From CAMLIZ01 sp966212505 (GTDB lineage Bacteria > Pseudomonadota > Gammaproteobacteria > Burkholderiales > Burkholderiaceae_C), in NCBI GenBank assembly GCA_966212505.1, contig CBIHRS010000022.1, forward strand, positions 1 to 64,000: DNA of 64,000 bases, written 5' to 3'. Below are positions 39,432-46,975 of this stretch, in pieces. Under the pieces are notes generated by a model. That model saw nothing but the letters and a program-made list of their open reading frames with translations. It ran no database searches and was not told where the DNA came from. Numbering within the stretch: the first letter of the stretch is position 1; every line of letters begins with the position of its first letter. The translations under genes and the position numbers were made by a program.

Positions 39432-40832
39432 TCAGCCGAGCCGTTGGCGATGCCGCGCGATCTGCGCGCGCACCTGGGCCGGCGCGGTGCCGCCCAGCAC
39501 GTTGCGCGCGTTCAGCGAGCCGCGCAGCGTGAGCACCTGGAACACGTCGTCGGTGATCGAGGCGTTGAAGGCCTGCAGCTCGGCCAGCGACAGCTCCGAC
39601 AGGTCGACGCCGCGCTGCAGCGCGGTCTTGACGGCATGCGCCACCACCTCGTGCGCATCGCGGAAGGGCAGCCCCTTCTTGACCAGGTAGTCGGCGAGGT
39701 CGGTCGCCGTGGCGTAGCCCTTGAGCGCCGCGCGCTCCATCGCCTCGGGCTTGACGACGATGCCGCCCACCATCTCGGCCATGATGCGCAGCGTGTCGCG
39801 CACGGTGTCCACCGTGTCGAACAGCGGCTCCTTGTCTTCCTGGTTGTCCTTGTTGTAGGCCAGGGGCTGGCCCTTCATCAGCGTGATCAGGCCCATCAGG
39901 TGGCCCACCACGCGGCCGCTCTTGCCGCGCGCCAGCTCGGCGACATCGGGGTTGCGCTTCTGCGGCATGATCGACGAGCCGGTGCAGTAACGGTCGGCCA
40001 GGTCGATGAAGCCGAAGTTCTGGCTCATCCACAGCACGATCTCCTCGGCCAGGCGCGACACGTGCACCATCGTGATCGACGCGAAGCCGGCAAATTCGAG
40101 CGCGAAGTCGCGGTCGCTCACTGCATCGAGGCTGTTCTGGCAGACACCGTCGAAGCCCAGCGTGCGCGCCACGCGCTCGCGGTCGAGCGGGTAGCTGGTG
40201 CCGGCCAGCGCGGCCGCGCCCAGCGGCAGGCGGTTGACGCGCTTGCGCACACCGGCCAGGCGCTCGGCGTCGCGCGCGAACATCTCCACATAGGCCAGCA
40301 GGTGGTGCGCAAAGCTCACCGGCTGCGCCACCTGCATGTGCGTGAAGCCGGGCATCACCGTCTCGGTGTGTGATTCGGCCACGCCCAGCAGCGAGCGCTG
40401 CATCTCGGCCAGCAGCCCGGCCAGGCCGTCGATCTCGTCGCGCAGCCACAGCCGCACGTCGGTGGCCACCTGGTCGTTGCGCGAGCGGCCGGTGTGCAGC
40501 CGCTTGCCGGCATCGCCCACCAGCTGGGTCAGGCGGGCCTCGATGTTGAGGTGCACGTCTTCGAGGTCGAGCTTCCATTCGAAGCGGCCGGACTCGATCT
40601 CCTCGGTGATCTGCGCCATGCCGCGCTGGATGGCGGCGAGGTCTTCGGCGCCGATGATTCCCTGCGCGGCCAGCATCTCGGCATGTGCCAGCGAGCCCTG
40701 GATGTCGGCCCGCCACATGCGCTGGTCGAAGAAGACGCTCGAGGTGTAGCGCTTGACCAGCTCGCTCATCGGCTCGGAGAACAGGGCGGACCAGGCTTCG
40801 GACTTCTTGTCGAGTTGATTGGCGGACGACAT
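39432..40832 (-). CDS. argH: argininosuccinate lyase
   Basis: A 466-residue enzyme that splits argininosuccinate to arginine and fumarate, the last step of arginine synthesis. Recognised by LHTGRSRNDQVATDVRLWL, MPGFTHMQVAQPVSFAHHLL (catalytic His), LGAAALAGTSYPLDR and the fumarase-superfamily signature GSSIMPQKRNPDVAEL. ATG 40832 matches the start of the family (a long Asp/Ser linker at the N-terminus precedes WSALFSEPM). It is divergent from the AlgZ-like kinase gene; the argH-algZ-algR order is common in Burkholderiales. Confidence 0.97.
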   Translation of the reverse strand: MSSANQLDKKSEAWSALFSEPMSELVKRYTSSVFFDQRMWRADIQGSLAHAEMLAAQGIIGAEDLAAIQRGMAQITEEIESGRFEWKLDLEDVHLNIEARLTQLVGDAGKRLHTGRSRNDQVATDVRLWLRDEIDGLAGLLAEMQRSLLGVAESHTETVMPGFTHMQVAQPVSFAHHLLAYVEMFARDAERLAGVRKRVNRLPLGAAALAGTSYPLDRERVARTLGFDGVCQNSLDAVSDRDFALEFAGFASITMVHVSRLAEEIVLWMSQNFGFIDLADRYCTGSSIMPQKRNPDVAELARGKSGRVVGHLMGLITLMKGQPLAYNKDNQEDKEPLFDTVDTVRDTLRIMAEMVGGIVVKPEAMERAALKGYATATDLADYLVKKGLPFRDAHEVVAHAVKTALQRGVDLSELSLAELQAFNASITDDVFQVLTLRGSLNARNVLGGTAPAQVRAQIARHRQRLG

Positions 40833-40908
40833 GGCGGGATGAGAGGCGGTGAGGGCGCGGTGGGCTTGCCCCACAATCGCGCAAGGAGGATCTCCGATTC
40901 TATCGGTC

Positions 40909-42015
40909 GTGCCTGTGCAGCCCACCCCACCGCCCCCGTCGTCCACCGTCCCGGCTCCCAGCGGCTTCGGCGCGCTGCCCACCGGCTATCCCGCCTTCAC
41001 CGACACGGTGCAGAGCGCGGCCAAGGCCCAGCCCGCCAGCCAGGGCTCGATCTTCGATGTCTGCCACCCTGGCCTCGCGCTGCGCGCGGTGCTGTACGTG
41101 CAGGCGGTGCTGTGCGTGGGCGTGCTGATGTGGTCGGGCAACTGGCTGCAGGCGCTGTCGCAATCGGGTCCGGCGGTGTTCGCCGGCCTGTTCGGCACGC
41201 TGACCTGGCTGCTGCTGGTGTGCGCCATCAAGCAGTTGCTCGGCCGCGCCGGGCGTGTGTGGCGGGCCCTGCTGGTGCTGGGCCTGGGCGCGGGGTGTGC
41301 GTTGCTGGGATTCGGCACGCTGGTGCCGTTCGACCTCGTCGCAGTGGCGCCCACGCGCGTGCTCGCGGTGGCGCTGGGCGGCATGCTGCTGGCCGGCAGC
41401 CTGTGGTCGTGGCTGGTGCTGCGCGTGCGCTCGCGCCTGCCGGCCGAAGCCGCTGCGCGGCTGGCCGAGCTGCAGTCGCGCATCCGGCCGCACTTTTTGT
41501 TCAATGCGCTCAACACCGCCGTCGCGCTGGTGCGCGTGGACCCCACGCGGGCCGAGGAGGTGCTGGAAGACCTGGCGCAGCTGTTCCGCGTCGCGCTCGA
41601 AGACCACGGCCAGGCCGTGACGCTCGACGAAGAGGTCGACCTCGCACGGCGCTATCTCGCGATCGAGGAGCTGCGCTTCGGCGACCGGCTGCGCGTGAGC
41701 TGGCAGCTCGACCCCGCGGCCGGCCAGGCCCAGGTGCCGCCGCTGCTGCTGCAGCCGCTGGTCGAGAACGCGGTGCGCCATGGCGTGGAGCCGTCGCCCG
41801 GCGGCGGCAAGATCGTCGTGAAGACCAAGGTGCGCCACGGCCAGGCGGTGATCAGCATCGTCAACACCGTGTCGCCGCATCCGTCGCGGCCGGGCCATGG
41901 CATCGCGCTGCAGAACGTGCGCGAACGGCTGCAGCTGCTGCACGACGTGGCCGGGCAGTTCCGCGTGCGGCAGGATGCCGACCACTACCACGTCCAGATC
42001 GAGATCCCGCTATGA
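40909..42015 (+). CDS. algZ: LytS/AlgZ-type sensor histidine kinase
   Basis: About 368 residues if read from GTG 40909. Four hydrophobic helices (about 55-175; for example AVFAGLFGTLTWLLLVCAI) precede a cytoplasmic His_kinase domain with the LytS signature SRIRPHFLFNALNTAVALV (His near residue 195) and HATPase with PPLLLQPLVENAVRHGVE and GHGIALQNVRERLQLL. The start is uncertain: GTG 40849 is in frame but has no ribosome site and lies 17 bp from the argH start, while AAGGAGGA at 40883-40890 points 6 nt ahead of an in-frame ATT (40897) and is 18 nt from GTG 40909. Its stop overlaps algR. Confidence 0.86.
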   Translation: MPVQPTPPPPSSTVPAPSGFGALPTGYPAFTDTVQSAAKAQPASQGSIFDVCHPGLALRAVLYVQAVLCVGVLMWSGNWLQALSQSGPAVFAGLFGTLTWLLLVCAIKQLLGRAGRVWRALLVLGLGAGCALLGFGTLVPFDLVAVAPTRVLAVALGGMLLAGSLWSWLVLRVRSRLPAEAAARLAELQSRIRPHFLFNALNTAVALVRVDPTRAEEVLEDLAQLFRVALEDHGQAVTLDEEVDLARRYLAIEELRFGDRLRVSWQLDPAAGQAQVPPLLLQPLVENAVRHGVEPSPGGGKIVVKTKVRHGQAVISIVNTVSPHPSRPGHGIALQNVRERLQLLHDVAGQFRVRQDADHYHVQIEIPL

Positions 42016-42806
42016 CCGACGTTTCCGCCGAAGCCGCGAACCCGCCGATCCGCGTGCTGCTCGTCGACGATGAGCCGCTCGCCCGCCTGCGGCTGCGCAC
42101 GCTGCTGTCCGAATGCCGCGAGCCCGGCGTCGAGGTGCTGGGCGAGGCTGGCGATGCGGCCCAGGCCCAGGCCTGGCTCGACGTGCACGAATGCGACCTG
42201 CTGCTGCTCGACGTGCACATGCCGGGCCTCGACGGCACCGACTTCGCGGCCGAGCTGCGCCGCCGCCCGCGCCCGCCGGCGGTGGTGTTCGTCACCGCGC
42301 ATGCCGAACATGCGCTCACCGCTTTCGAGCTCGACGCGGTCGACTACCTGACCAAGCCGGTGCGGCGCGAGCGGCTGCAGGCCGCGCTGCAGCGCGTGTC
42401 GCAGCGCCTGCAGGCCCGGCCGCCGGCGCCGCCGCTCGACGACAAGGACGTGCTGGTGATCAGCGACCGCGGACGCGTGCTGCGGCTGCCGCTGCACGAG
42501 GTGCTGTACCTGCGCGCCGAGCTCAAGTACGTGACGCTGCGCACGGTGAACCACAGCTACGTGCTCGACGAGCCGCTGAGCGAGCTGGAGCAGCGTCTGG
42601 GCGACCGCTTCCTGCGCGTGCACCGCAATGCGCTGGTGGCCAAGAGCGCAGTGCGCTCGCTCGAGCGCCGCGCGGTGTCGGGCGGTGACGACGAAGGCGG
42701 CGAGATCGGCTGGGCGGTGCAGGTGGCGCCGGTGGGCGAATGGCTGGCGGTGTCGCGGCGCCAGGCGAGCGCGGTGCGCGAAGCGCTGGCGGCGAGCAAG
42801 CGCTGA
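42012..42806 (+). CDS. algR: LytTR-family response regulator, AlgR-like
   Basis: A 264-residue protein. Receiver (about 13-125): VLLVDDEPLARLRLRTLL, the phospho-acceptor Asp67 in LLLDVHMPGLDG, VFVTAHAEHAL and YLTKPVRRERL. LytTR DNA-binding domain (about 150-262): DRGRVLRLPLHEVLYLRAEL, YVTLRTVNHSYVLDEPLSEL and FLRVHRNALVAKSAV. ATG 42012 overlaps the stop of the kinase gene (ATGA), so the two are produced together. AlgR-type regulators control surface polysaccharide or motility genes in relatives; targets here are unknown. The 3' end lies 1 bp from the convergent secreted-protein gene. Confidence 0.93.
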   Translation: MTDVSAEAANPPIRVLLVDDEPLARLRLRTLLSECREPGVEVLGEAGDAAQAQAWLDVHECDLLLLDVHMPGLDGTDFAAELRRRPRPPAVVFVTAHAEHALTAFELDAVDYLTKPVRRERLQAALQRVSQRLQARPPAPPLDDKDVLVISDRGRVLRLPLHEVLYLRAELKYVTLRTVNHSYVLDEPLSELEQRLGDRFLRVHRNALVAKSAVRSLERRAVSGGDDEGGEIGWAVQVAPVGEWLAVSRRQASAVREALAASKR

Positions 42807-42807
42807 G

Positions 42808-43932
42808 CTATTTGCGCAGCAGCAGGCGGGTGCCGTTGACGACGATCCAGTCTTTCTCCGCGCTGGTGAACATGAACTGCCGGCGCTCGGTGCGCCCATC
42901 GTCGAAGCGCAGCTCGAGCAGCGTGCCCGAGAGCCGGTAGCTGCCCTGGCGGCTCCTGGCCTGCGTGGCGAGCACGCTGCCGCCGCTGCCTTCGTGGTTG
43001 CTGCTGCCGCCGCTGTTGGTCTCGAAGCGGCCGTCAGGCTGGAACACGATGCCGCTCCAGGCGGCCGAGAAGGTGCTGTTGCCGGGCACGCCGACACTCG
43101 CCGTGTCCACCTGGTAGAAGTAGCCGCGCAGCCGCTCGCCGGGGCGCGCCGGGACGGCAAAGCTCAGGGCGAGCTTTTCCTGTTCGCCGTTGTTCCAGGT
43201 CACGTCGTAGTAGCCGCCTTCACCGGGCTTCACCCGCGCCGCGTAGCGACCCCAGAGCTTCGGCTCTTCGCGCTTGGAGGCGGCGGCGTCGAAATCCTCG
43301 AGCGGCAGGTCTTGCGGCCAACCGTTGCGGATGCTGCCGTCGGCCAGCAGCAGGTAGTTCTCGACGCGGTGGCTGCCCTGCCATGAACCCGACAGCGGGC
43401 TGTAGCTCATGCCCTGGTATTCGATCTGCTGCGCGAAGCCGACCACCTGCTGCGGCTTGAGGCCCTGGCCGGGCGCGGTGGCGAAGCGCGGCGGCGGCGT
43501 CTCTTTCCTCACCGCTACCGACGGCTGGGTGCTTGCCGACTGCAGCGTCTCGGCTTCGCCGCAGCGCATGTAGACCTTTGGCAGCTCGGCATGCCGCATC
43601 ATGAAGACCGCCTGACCGCCGGGGTCGAGCACATAGGTGCCGCTCAGGGCCGGCGTACGGTTGTCCTTGTCGAGCAGGGCGATGGTGCCGTCCGGCTGGG
43701 TGGCGTAGCGGCCGTCGATGGGCGGCTTGTCGCGCGTTGCAAAGCGATAACCGTTGCGGCCATCGATGTTCAGCGTCGCGAAGCGGATGGCCTTGGGGTC
43801 GGTCCAGCTCTTCTCGCTGAGGTAGCACTGATAGGTGCCGGCGGGCGGTGGGGCAATGCCAGCAGGTGCCTGTGCTGCTGCCAGGCCTGCGCTCGCGGCG
43901 AGCGCAAGAGCAGCGAAGAAAGCCTTCGTCAT
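42808..43932 (-). CDS. secreted module protein C (third of three paralogs)
   Basis: A 374-residue protein with a signal peptide (MTKAFFAALALAASAGLAAA). The mature N-terminal module (residues 30-130) resembles those of the 4-kb secreted protein: GTYQCYLSEKSW, FATLNIDGRNGYRFATRD, GQAVFMMRHAELPKVYMRCG. The second part shares with its two neighbours the block APGQGLKPQQVVG, YLLLADGSI, DLPLEDFDAAASKREEPKLW, FQPDGRFET and a C-terminal GSYRLSGTLLELRFDDGRTE with WIVVNGTRLLL. No enzyme motif is recognised. ATG 43932 overlaps the stop of the preceding paralog by 4 bp. It probably acts in the periplasm or outside the cell. Confidence 0.75.
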   Translation of the reverse strand: MTKAFFAALALAASAGLAAAQAPAGIAPPPAGTYQCYLSEKSWTDPKAIRFATLNIDGRNGYRFATRDKPPIDGRYATQPDGTIALLDKDNRTPALSGTYVLDPGGQAVFMMRHAELPKVYMRCGEAETLQSASTQPSVAVRKETPPPRFATAPGQGLKPQQVVGFAQQIEYQGMSYSPLSGSWQGSHRVENYLLLADGSIRNGWPQDLPLEDFDAAASKREEPKLWGRYAARVKPGEGGYYDVTWNNGEQEKLALSFAVPARPGERLRGYFYQVDTASVGVPGNSTFSAAWSGIVFQPDGRFETNSGGSSNHEGSGGSVLATQARSRQGSYRLSGTLLELRFDDGRTERRQFMFTSAEKDWIVVNGTRLLLRK

Positions 43933-45587
43933 CGCGTCAGCATCGACCCATCGAACCAGATCGACTTGCGGTCGCTGTCGATGAAGAAAGGCTGGCGTTC
44001 GACCCGGCCGTTGTCGTAGCGCAGCGTGATCGCATAGCCGTCGATCTCGTAGCGGCCGCTGCGGTTGCCCTGCTCGGGGTTCTTGCGCTGCACGCCGATG
44101 GCCACGCCCGGGGCGCTCGTCGAGGTGACGGCGCCCTCGTTGTCGTACCGGGTCGAAGTGACCACCTCGGTGCCGGGCGCGCCGGCCGCGTACATGCCGC
44201 CGGCGTGCGACTTCTCGAAGCGGCCGTCGGGCTGCAGCTTCACGCCCCAGCGGCTCCAGGTGCTGGTGCCCATCGGCACGGCCGACGACGACGAGGCCGA
44301 CCATTCGCCCTGCAGCGTCATGCCGCGCTGGCCCGGCAGCATCGCGCCGCCCTGCAGCTTCTTCCATTCCTGCGGCCTGCCGGGCCAGGCGAAGGCGTAG
44401 CCGTTGCCTTCACGGCGCCAGCGGCCCCATTTCTCGGGCTCGCGGCGGCGCGAGAGGCCGAGGTCCATGTCCTGCGGCGGCACCGGCACGCCGTCGTGCA
44501 CCGTGCCGTCCTTCAGCAGCAGATAGGCCTCGTAGTCCATGCGGCTGCCGGCGCCCTGGTACACGAGCTGCCAGCTGTAGGCCACCGTCTCGATCTCCTG
44601 CGGCCGGATGCCCTGGCCCGGCGCGGTGACGTACTTGTAGCGCTTGGCTTCGGCCTCGGCGGCCTCCTCGGCCGCCTTGGCTTCCGTGGGGGCGAGGCGG
44701 TCGACATCGCCCACGCGGCGCAGCAGCACCTTGTGGGTGCTGGTGCCGTAGTCGTTCTCGGCGTAGATCACCGGTGAGCCCGAGGCATCCCGGCCGAAGA
44801 TGCAGAAGTCGCCTTCGTCGTAGGAGCTGTTGTAGAGGATGTCCTCGATGTTCAGCTTGCCGCTGCCGGGCTGGTACTTGTAGTGGCCCTTGCGGTCGTT
44901 CCACTTCTTCTCGGCGGGCATCAGGTATTCGCCGTTGGGGAAGAGGTAGAGGTCGATCGCGTACATCAGCGTCTTGCCCGAGAGGCGGTTGCCGATGTAG
45001 TGGCCGGGCACCAGCGGGCCGCCGGGCTTGATGCCTTGCACGGCCGGCGGCTCCTTCTCGATCGCCACGCCGCGCTGCTCGGTGCTGGCCGCAGTCTTCT
45101 CGAGCAGCACCAGCTGCTTGCTCAGCTCGATCGCGCCGGCCTTGTAGTGGTTGCCCACGTCGGCCGAGCTGACATGCCAGCGCAGCAGCCGCACATACAG
45201 CTTGTCGACACTGAGGGCGGTGTAGGTCGCCACGCCGGCACTGCCGGAGGCGTCGCGGTATTCGCGCGTGGCCATCGCGATGTTCACCGTCTGCGACGAG
45301 ACCTGGGCCGCGCCGGTCCAGCTGCCGCCGGCGGGCGGTGCGTCGCGGCTCACCGTGGCGTTGAGCCACTGCTCGATCGCCTGGTTCGACAGCGGCGCCC
45401 GCGGATAGAAGACGACCTCGGTGCGTTCGTTCGCGCCCAGCTGGTTCGGCGCGAAGGAGATCATGCCGGGGGCGGGATCCTTGATGCGGGACCAACCTGC
45501 TGGGGCTTGCTGGGCGTGGGCGTCGCACTGCCACCAGGCCGATATGCCGACGCAGGCTGCGAGGAGTACCGATCGAAGCATGTTCAT
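43929..45587 (-). CDS. secreted module protein B (second of three paralogs)
   Basis: A 552-residue protein with a signal peptide (MNMLRSVLLAACVGISAWWQ, then CDAHAQ). It opens with QQAPAGWSRIKDPAPGMISF shared with paralog A, carries a unique middle module (about 200-300: MYAIDLYLFPNGEYLMPAEK, GHYKYQPGSGKLNIEDILYN, FCIFGRDASGSPVIYAEN) that resembles the module of the 4-kb protein (FYADGSW, GSYAVRPDTGRF, TIYYRGADGRSRLYGEEG), and ends with the common block (TAPGQGIRPQEIETV, LLLKDGTVHDGVPVPPQDMD, GRYEIDGYAITLRYDNGRVE, WFDGSMLTR). Start 45587 lies 7 bp after the stop of paralog A. Unknown function. Confidence 0.76.
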   Translation of the reverse strand: MNMLRSVLLAACVGISAWWQCDAHAQQAPAGWSRIKDPAPGMISFAPNQLGANERTEVVFYPRAPLSNQAIEQWLNATVSRDAPPAGGSWTGAAQVSSQTVNIAMATREYRDASGSAGVATYTALSVDKLYVRLLRWHVSSADVGNHYKAGAIELSKQLVLLEKTAASTEQRGVAIEKEPPAVQGIKPGGPLVPGHYIGNRLSGKTLMYAIDLYLFPNGEYLMPAEKKWNDRKGHYKYQPGSGKLNIEDILYNSSYDEGDFCIFGRDASGSPVIYAENDYGTSTHKVLLRRVGDVDRLAPTEAKAAEEAAEAEAKRYKYVTAPGQGIRPQEIETVAYSWQLVYQGAGSRMDYEAYLLLKDGTVHDGVPVPPQDMDLGLSRRREPEKWGRWRREGNGYAFAWPGRPQEWKKLQGGAMLPGQRGMTLQGEWSASSSSAVPMGTSTWSRWGVKLQPDGRFEKSHAGGMYAAGAPGTEVVTSTRYDNEGAVTSTSAPGVAIGVQRKNPEQGNRSGRYEIDGYAITLRYDNGRVERQPFFIDSDRKSIWFDGSMLTR

Positions 45588-45594
45588 GGGTTTC

Positions 45595-46857
45595 CTAGTG
45601 CCCCGTGAGAAGGGTGCCGCCGAACCAGATCATCTTTTGCGTGCCGTCGCTGATGAAGAAGGCCTGCCGTTCGACGGTGCCGTTGTCGAAGCGCAGCGTG
45701 ATCGCGTAGGGTTCGATCTCGTAACGGCCGGTGCGATCGCCGCCATTGCGGCGTGGTGTGCCGGAGCCGATCGCCACGTTGGGGCCGGTGGTGCTGGTCA
45801 CCGCGCCATCGTCGCCGTACCGGCTGGCCGTGAAGGTGCCGCCGGCGCCTCCACCCGCTGCGGCGCCTCCGGAGTGGAACTTCTCGAAGCGGCCGTCAGG
45901 TTTGAGTTGAACGCCCCAGGTGGCCCAGCTGCTGGCGCCGGGCATGCTGTAGCTGGCGCCCTTCATCCATTGCCCTTGCAGCAACTGGCCGCGGCGCCCG
46001 GGCTCCACGGCCCAGCCGTTCACACTGCGCCATTCGTTCGGTGCGTCGGGCCAGGTGAAGCTGTAGGTGTCGCCGTTCTTGCGCCAGCGGCCCCAGGTCT
46101 TGGGCTCCATGCGGCGCGAGAGGCTCACGTCCATGTCCTGGGGCGGCACCGGCAGGTCCTCGTGGGCCGTGCCGTCCTTCAGCAGCAGGTAGACGTGGTC
46201 GACCATCTGCAGACCGCCGATGGTGTACATCTGTTGCCACGCGTAGACCACGGCCTGAATGTCCTGTGGCTTCACGCCCTGACCGGGCGTTGTGACGAAG
46301 CGGTAGCGCTGCGTTTCCTGCTTGGACGGTTCCGGTGCTGACGTGACCTGTTCCGGGGCGAGCTCTTCGAGCGCAGCGAGTTGCGCCATCAATTGACCCG
46401 CAGGTCCCTGATGGCGTTGCGCAGTGTCCGCGGTGCTGGAAATCCAGCGCATCACGCGTGCATGCAGGCCGTCGCTGCTGGCGGCGGCATAGATCGCGAC
46501 ACCGGTCGAACCCGAGGCGTCCCGGTAGGCGCGGGTGCCGATGGCAAGTCCTTGAGCCTTGCGTTCCGTGTTCACGTTCGACAGCCAAGCCCCGCCCGTC
46601 GGCGGGGCATCCTTTGCCGCGAGATCGGACAGCCAGGCCTCGAGCAGCAGGCCGTTTAGCGGGCTCCGGGGGTAGAGCAGCACCTCCGTGCGTTCACCTG
46701 CAGCGAGCCGTTCAGGTACGAACCTGGCGAAGCCCGGTGCGGGATCGCGATCCCGCGTCCATCCCGCGGGCACCTGCTGCGCGTGGCCCTCTGGTGCCGA
46801 CAAGGCGCCGCACAGGGCGCCCAACGCGAGCAGGCTTCGGAGCAGGGTAGGGCGCAT
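45595..46857 (-). CDS. secreted module protein A (first of three paralogs)
   Basis: A 420-residue protein with a signal peptide (MRPTLLRSLLALGALCGALS, ending GHAQ). It shares the whole length, minus one internal module, with paralog B: QVPAGWTRDRDPAPGFARFV, ERTEVLLYPRSPL, TPGQGVKPQDIQAV, YLLLKDGTAHEDLPVPPQDM, QLKPDGRFEKFHSGG, GRYEIEPYAITLRFDNGTVE and MIWFGGTLLTGH. It is the promoter-proximal gene of the three-gene operon, 118 bp from the convergently ordered ppc end (same strand). Absence of catalytic motifs and a repeated Trp/Gly-rich core suggest a binding or structural role. Confidence 0.76.
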   Translation of the reverse strand: MRPTLLRSLLALGALCGALSAPEGHAQQVPAGWTRDRDPAPGFARFVPERLAAGERTEVLLYPRSPLNGLLLEAWLSDLAAKDAPPTGGAWLSNVNTERKAQGLAIGTRAYRDASGSTGVAIYAAASSDGLHARVMRWISSTADTAQRHQGPAGQLMAQLAALEELAPEQVTSAPEPSKQETQRYRFVTTPGQGVKPQDIQAVVYAWQQMYTIGGLQMVDHVYLLLKDGTAHEDLPVPPQDMDVSLSRRMEPKTWGRWRKNGDTYSFTWPDAPNEWRSVNGWAVEPGRRGQLLQGQWMKGASYSMPGASSWATWGVQLKPDGRFEKFHSGGAAAGGGAGGTFTASRYGDDGAVTSTTGPNVAIGSGTPRRNGGDRTGRYEIEPYAITLRFDNGTVERQAFFISDGTQKMIWFGGTLLTGH

Positions 46858-46975
46858 GCGTGTCGTTCGAGCGGATGAGCGCCAAGACCGGCGCGATCGC
46901 GCGCAGTCTCGGGATCCATGACACGCACCGCAATCCCAAGAAGATGGGAAAGGGGGTTACCGCATGTTGCCCGGC

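Noticed and set aside
46858..46975. Possible hairpin terminator after ppc (CCGGC-TGA-GCCGG)
   Set aside because: Only a 5-bp stem overlapping the stop codon and no T-run; not strong enough to list.
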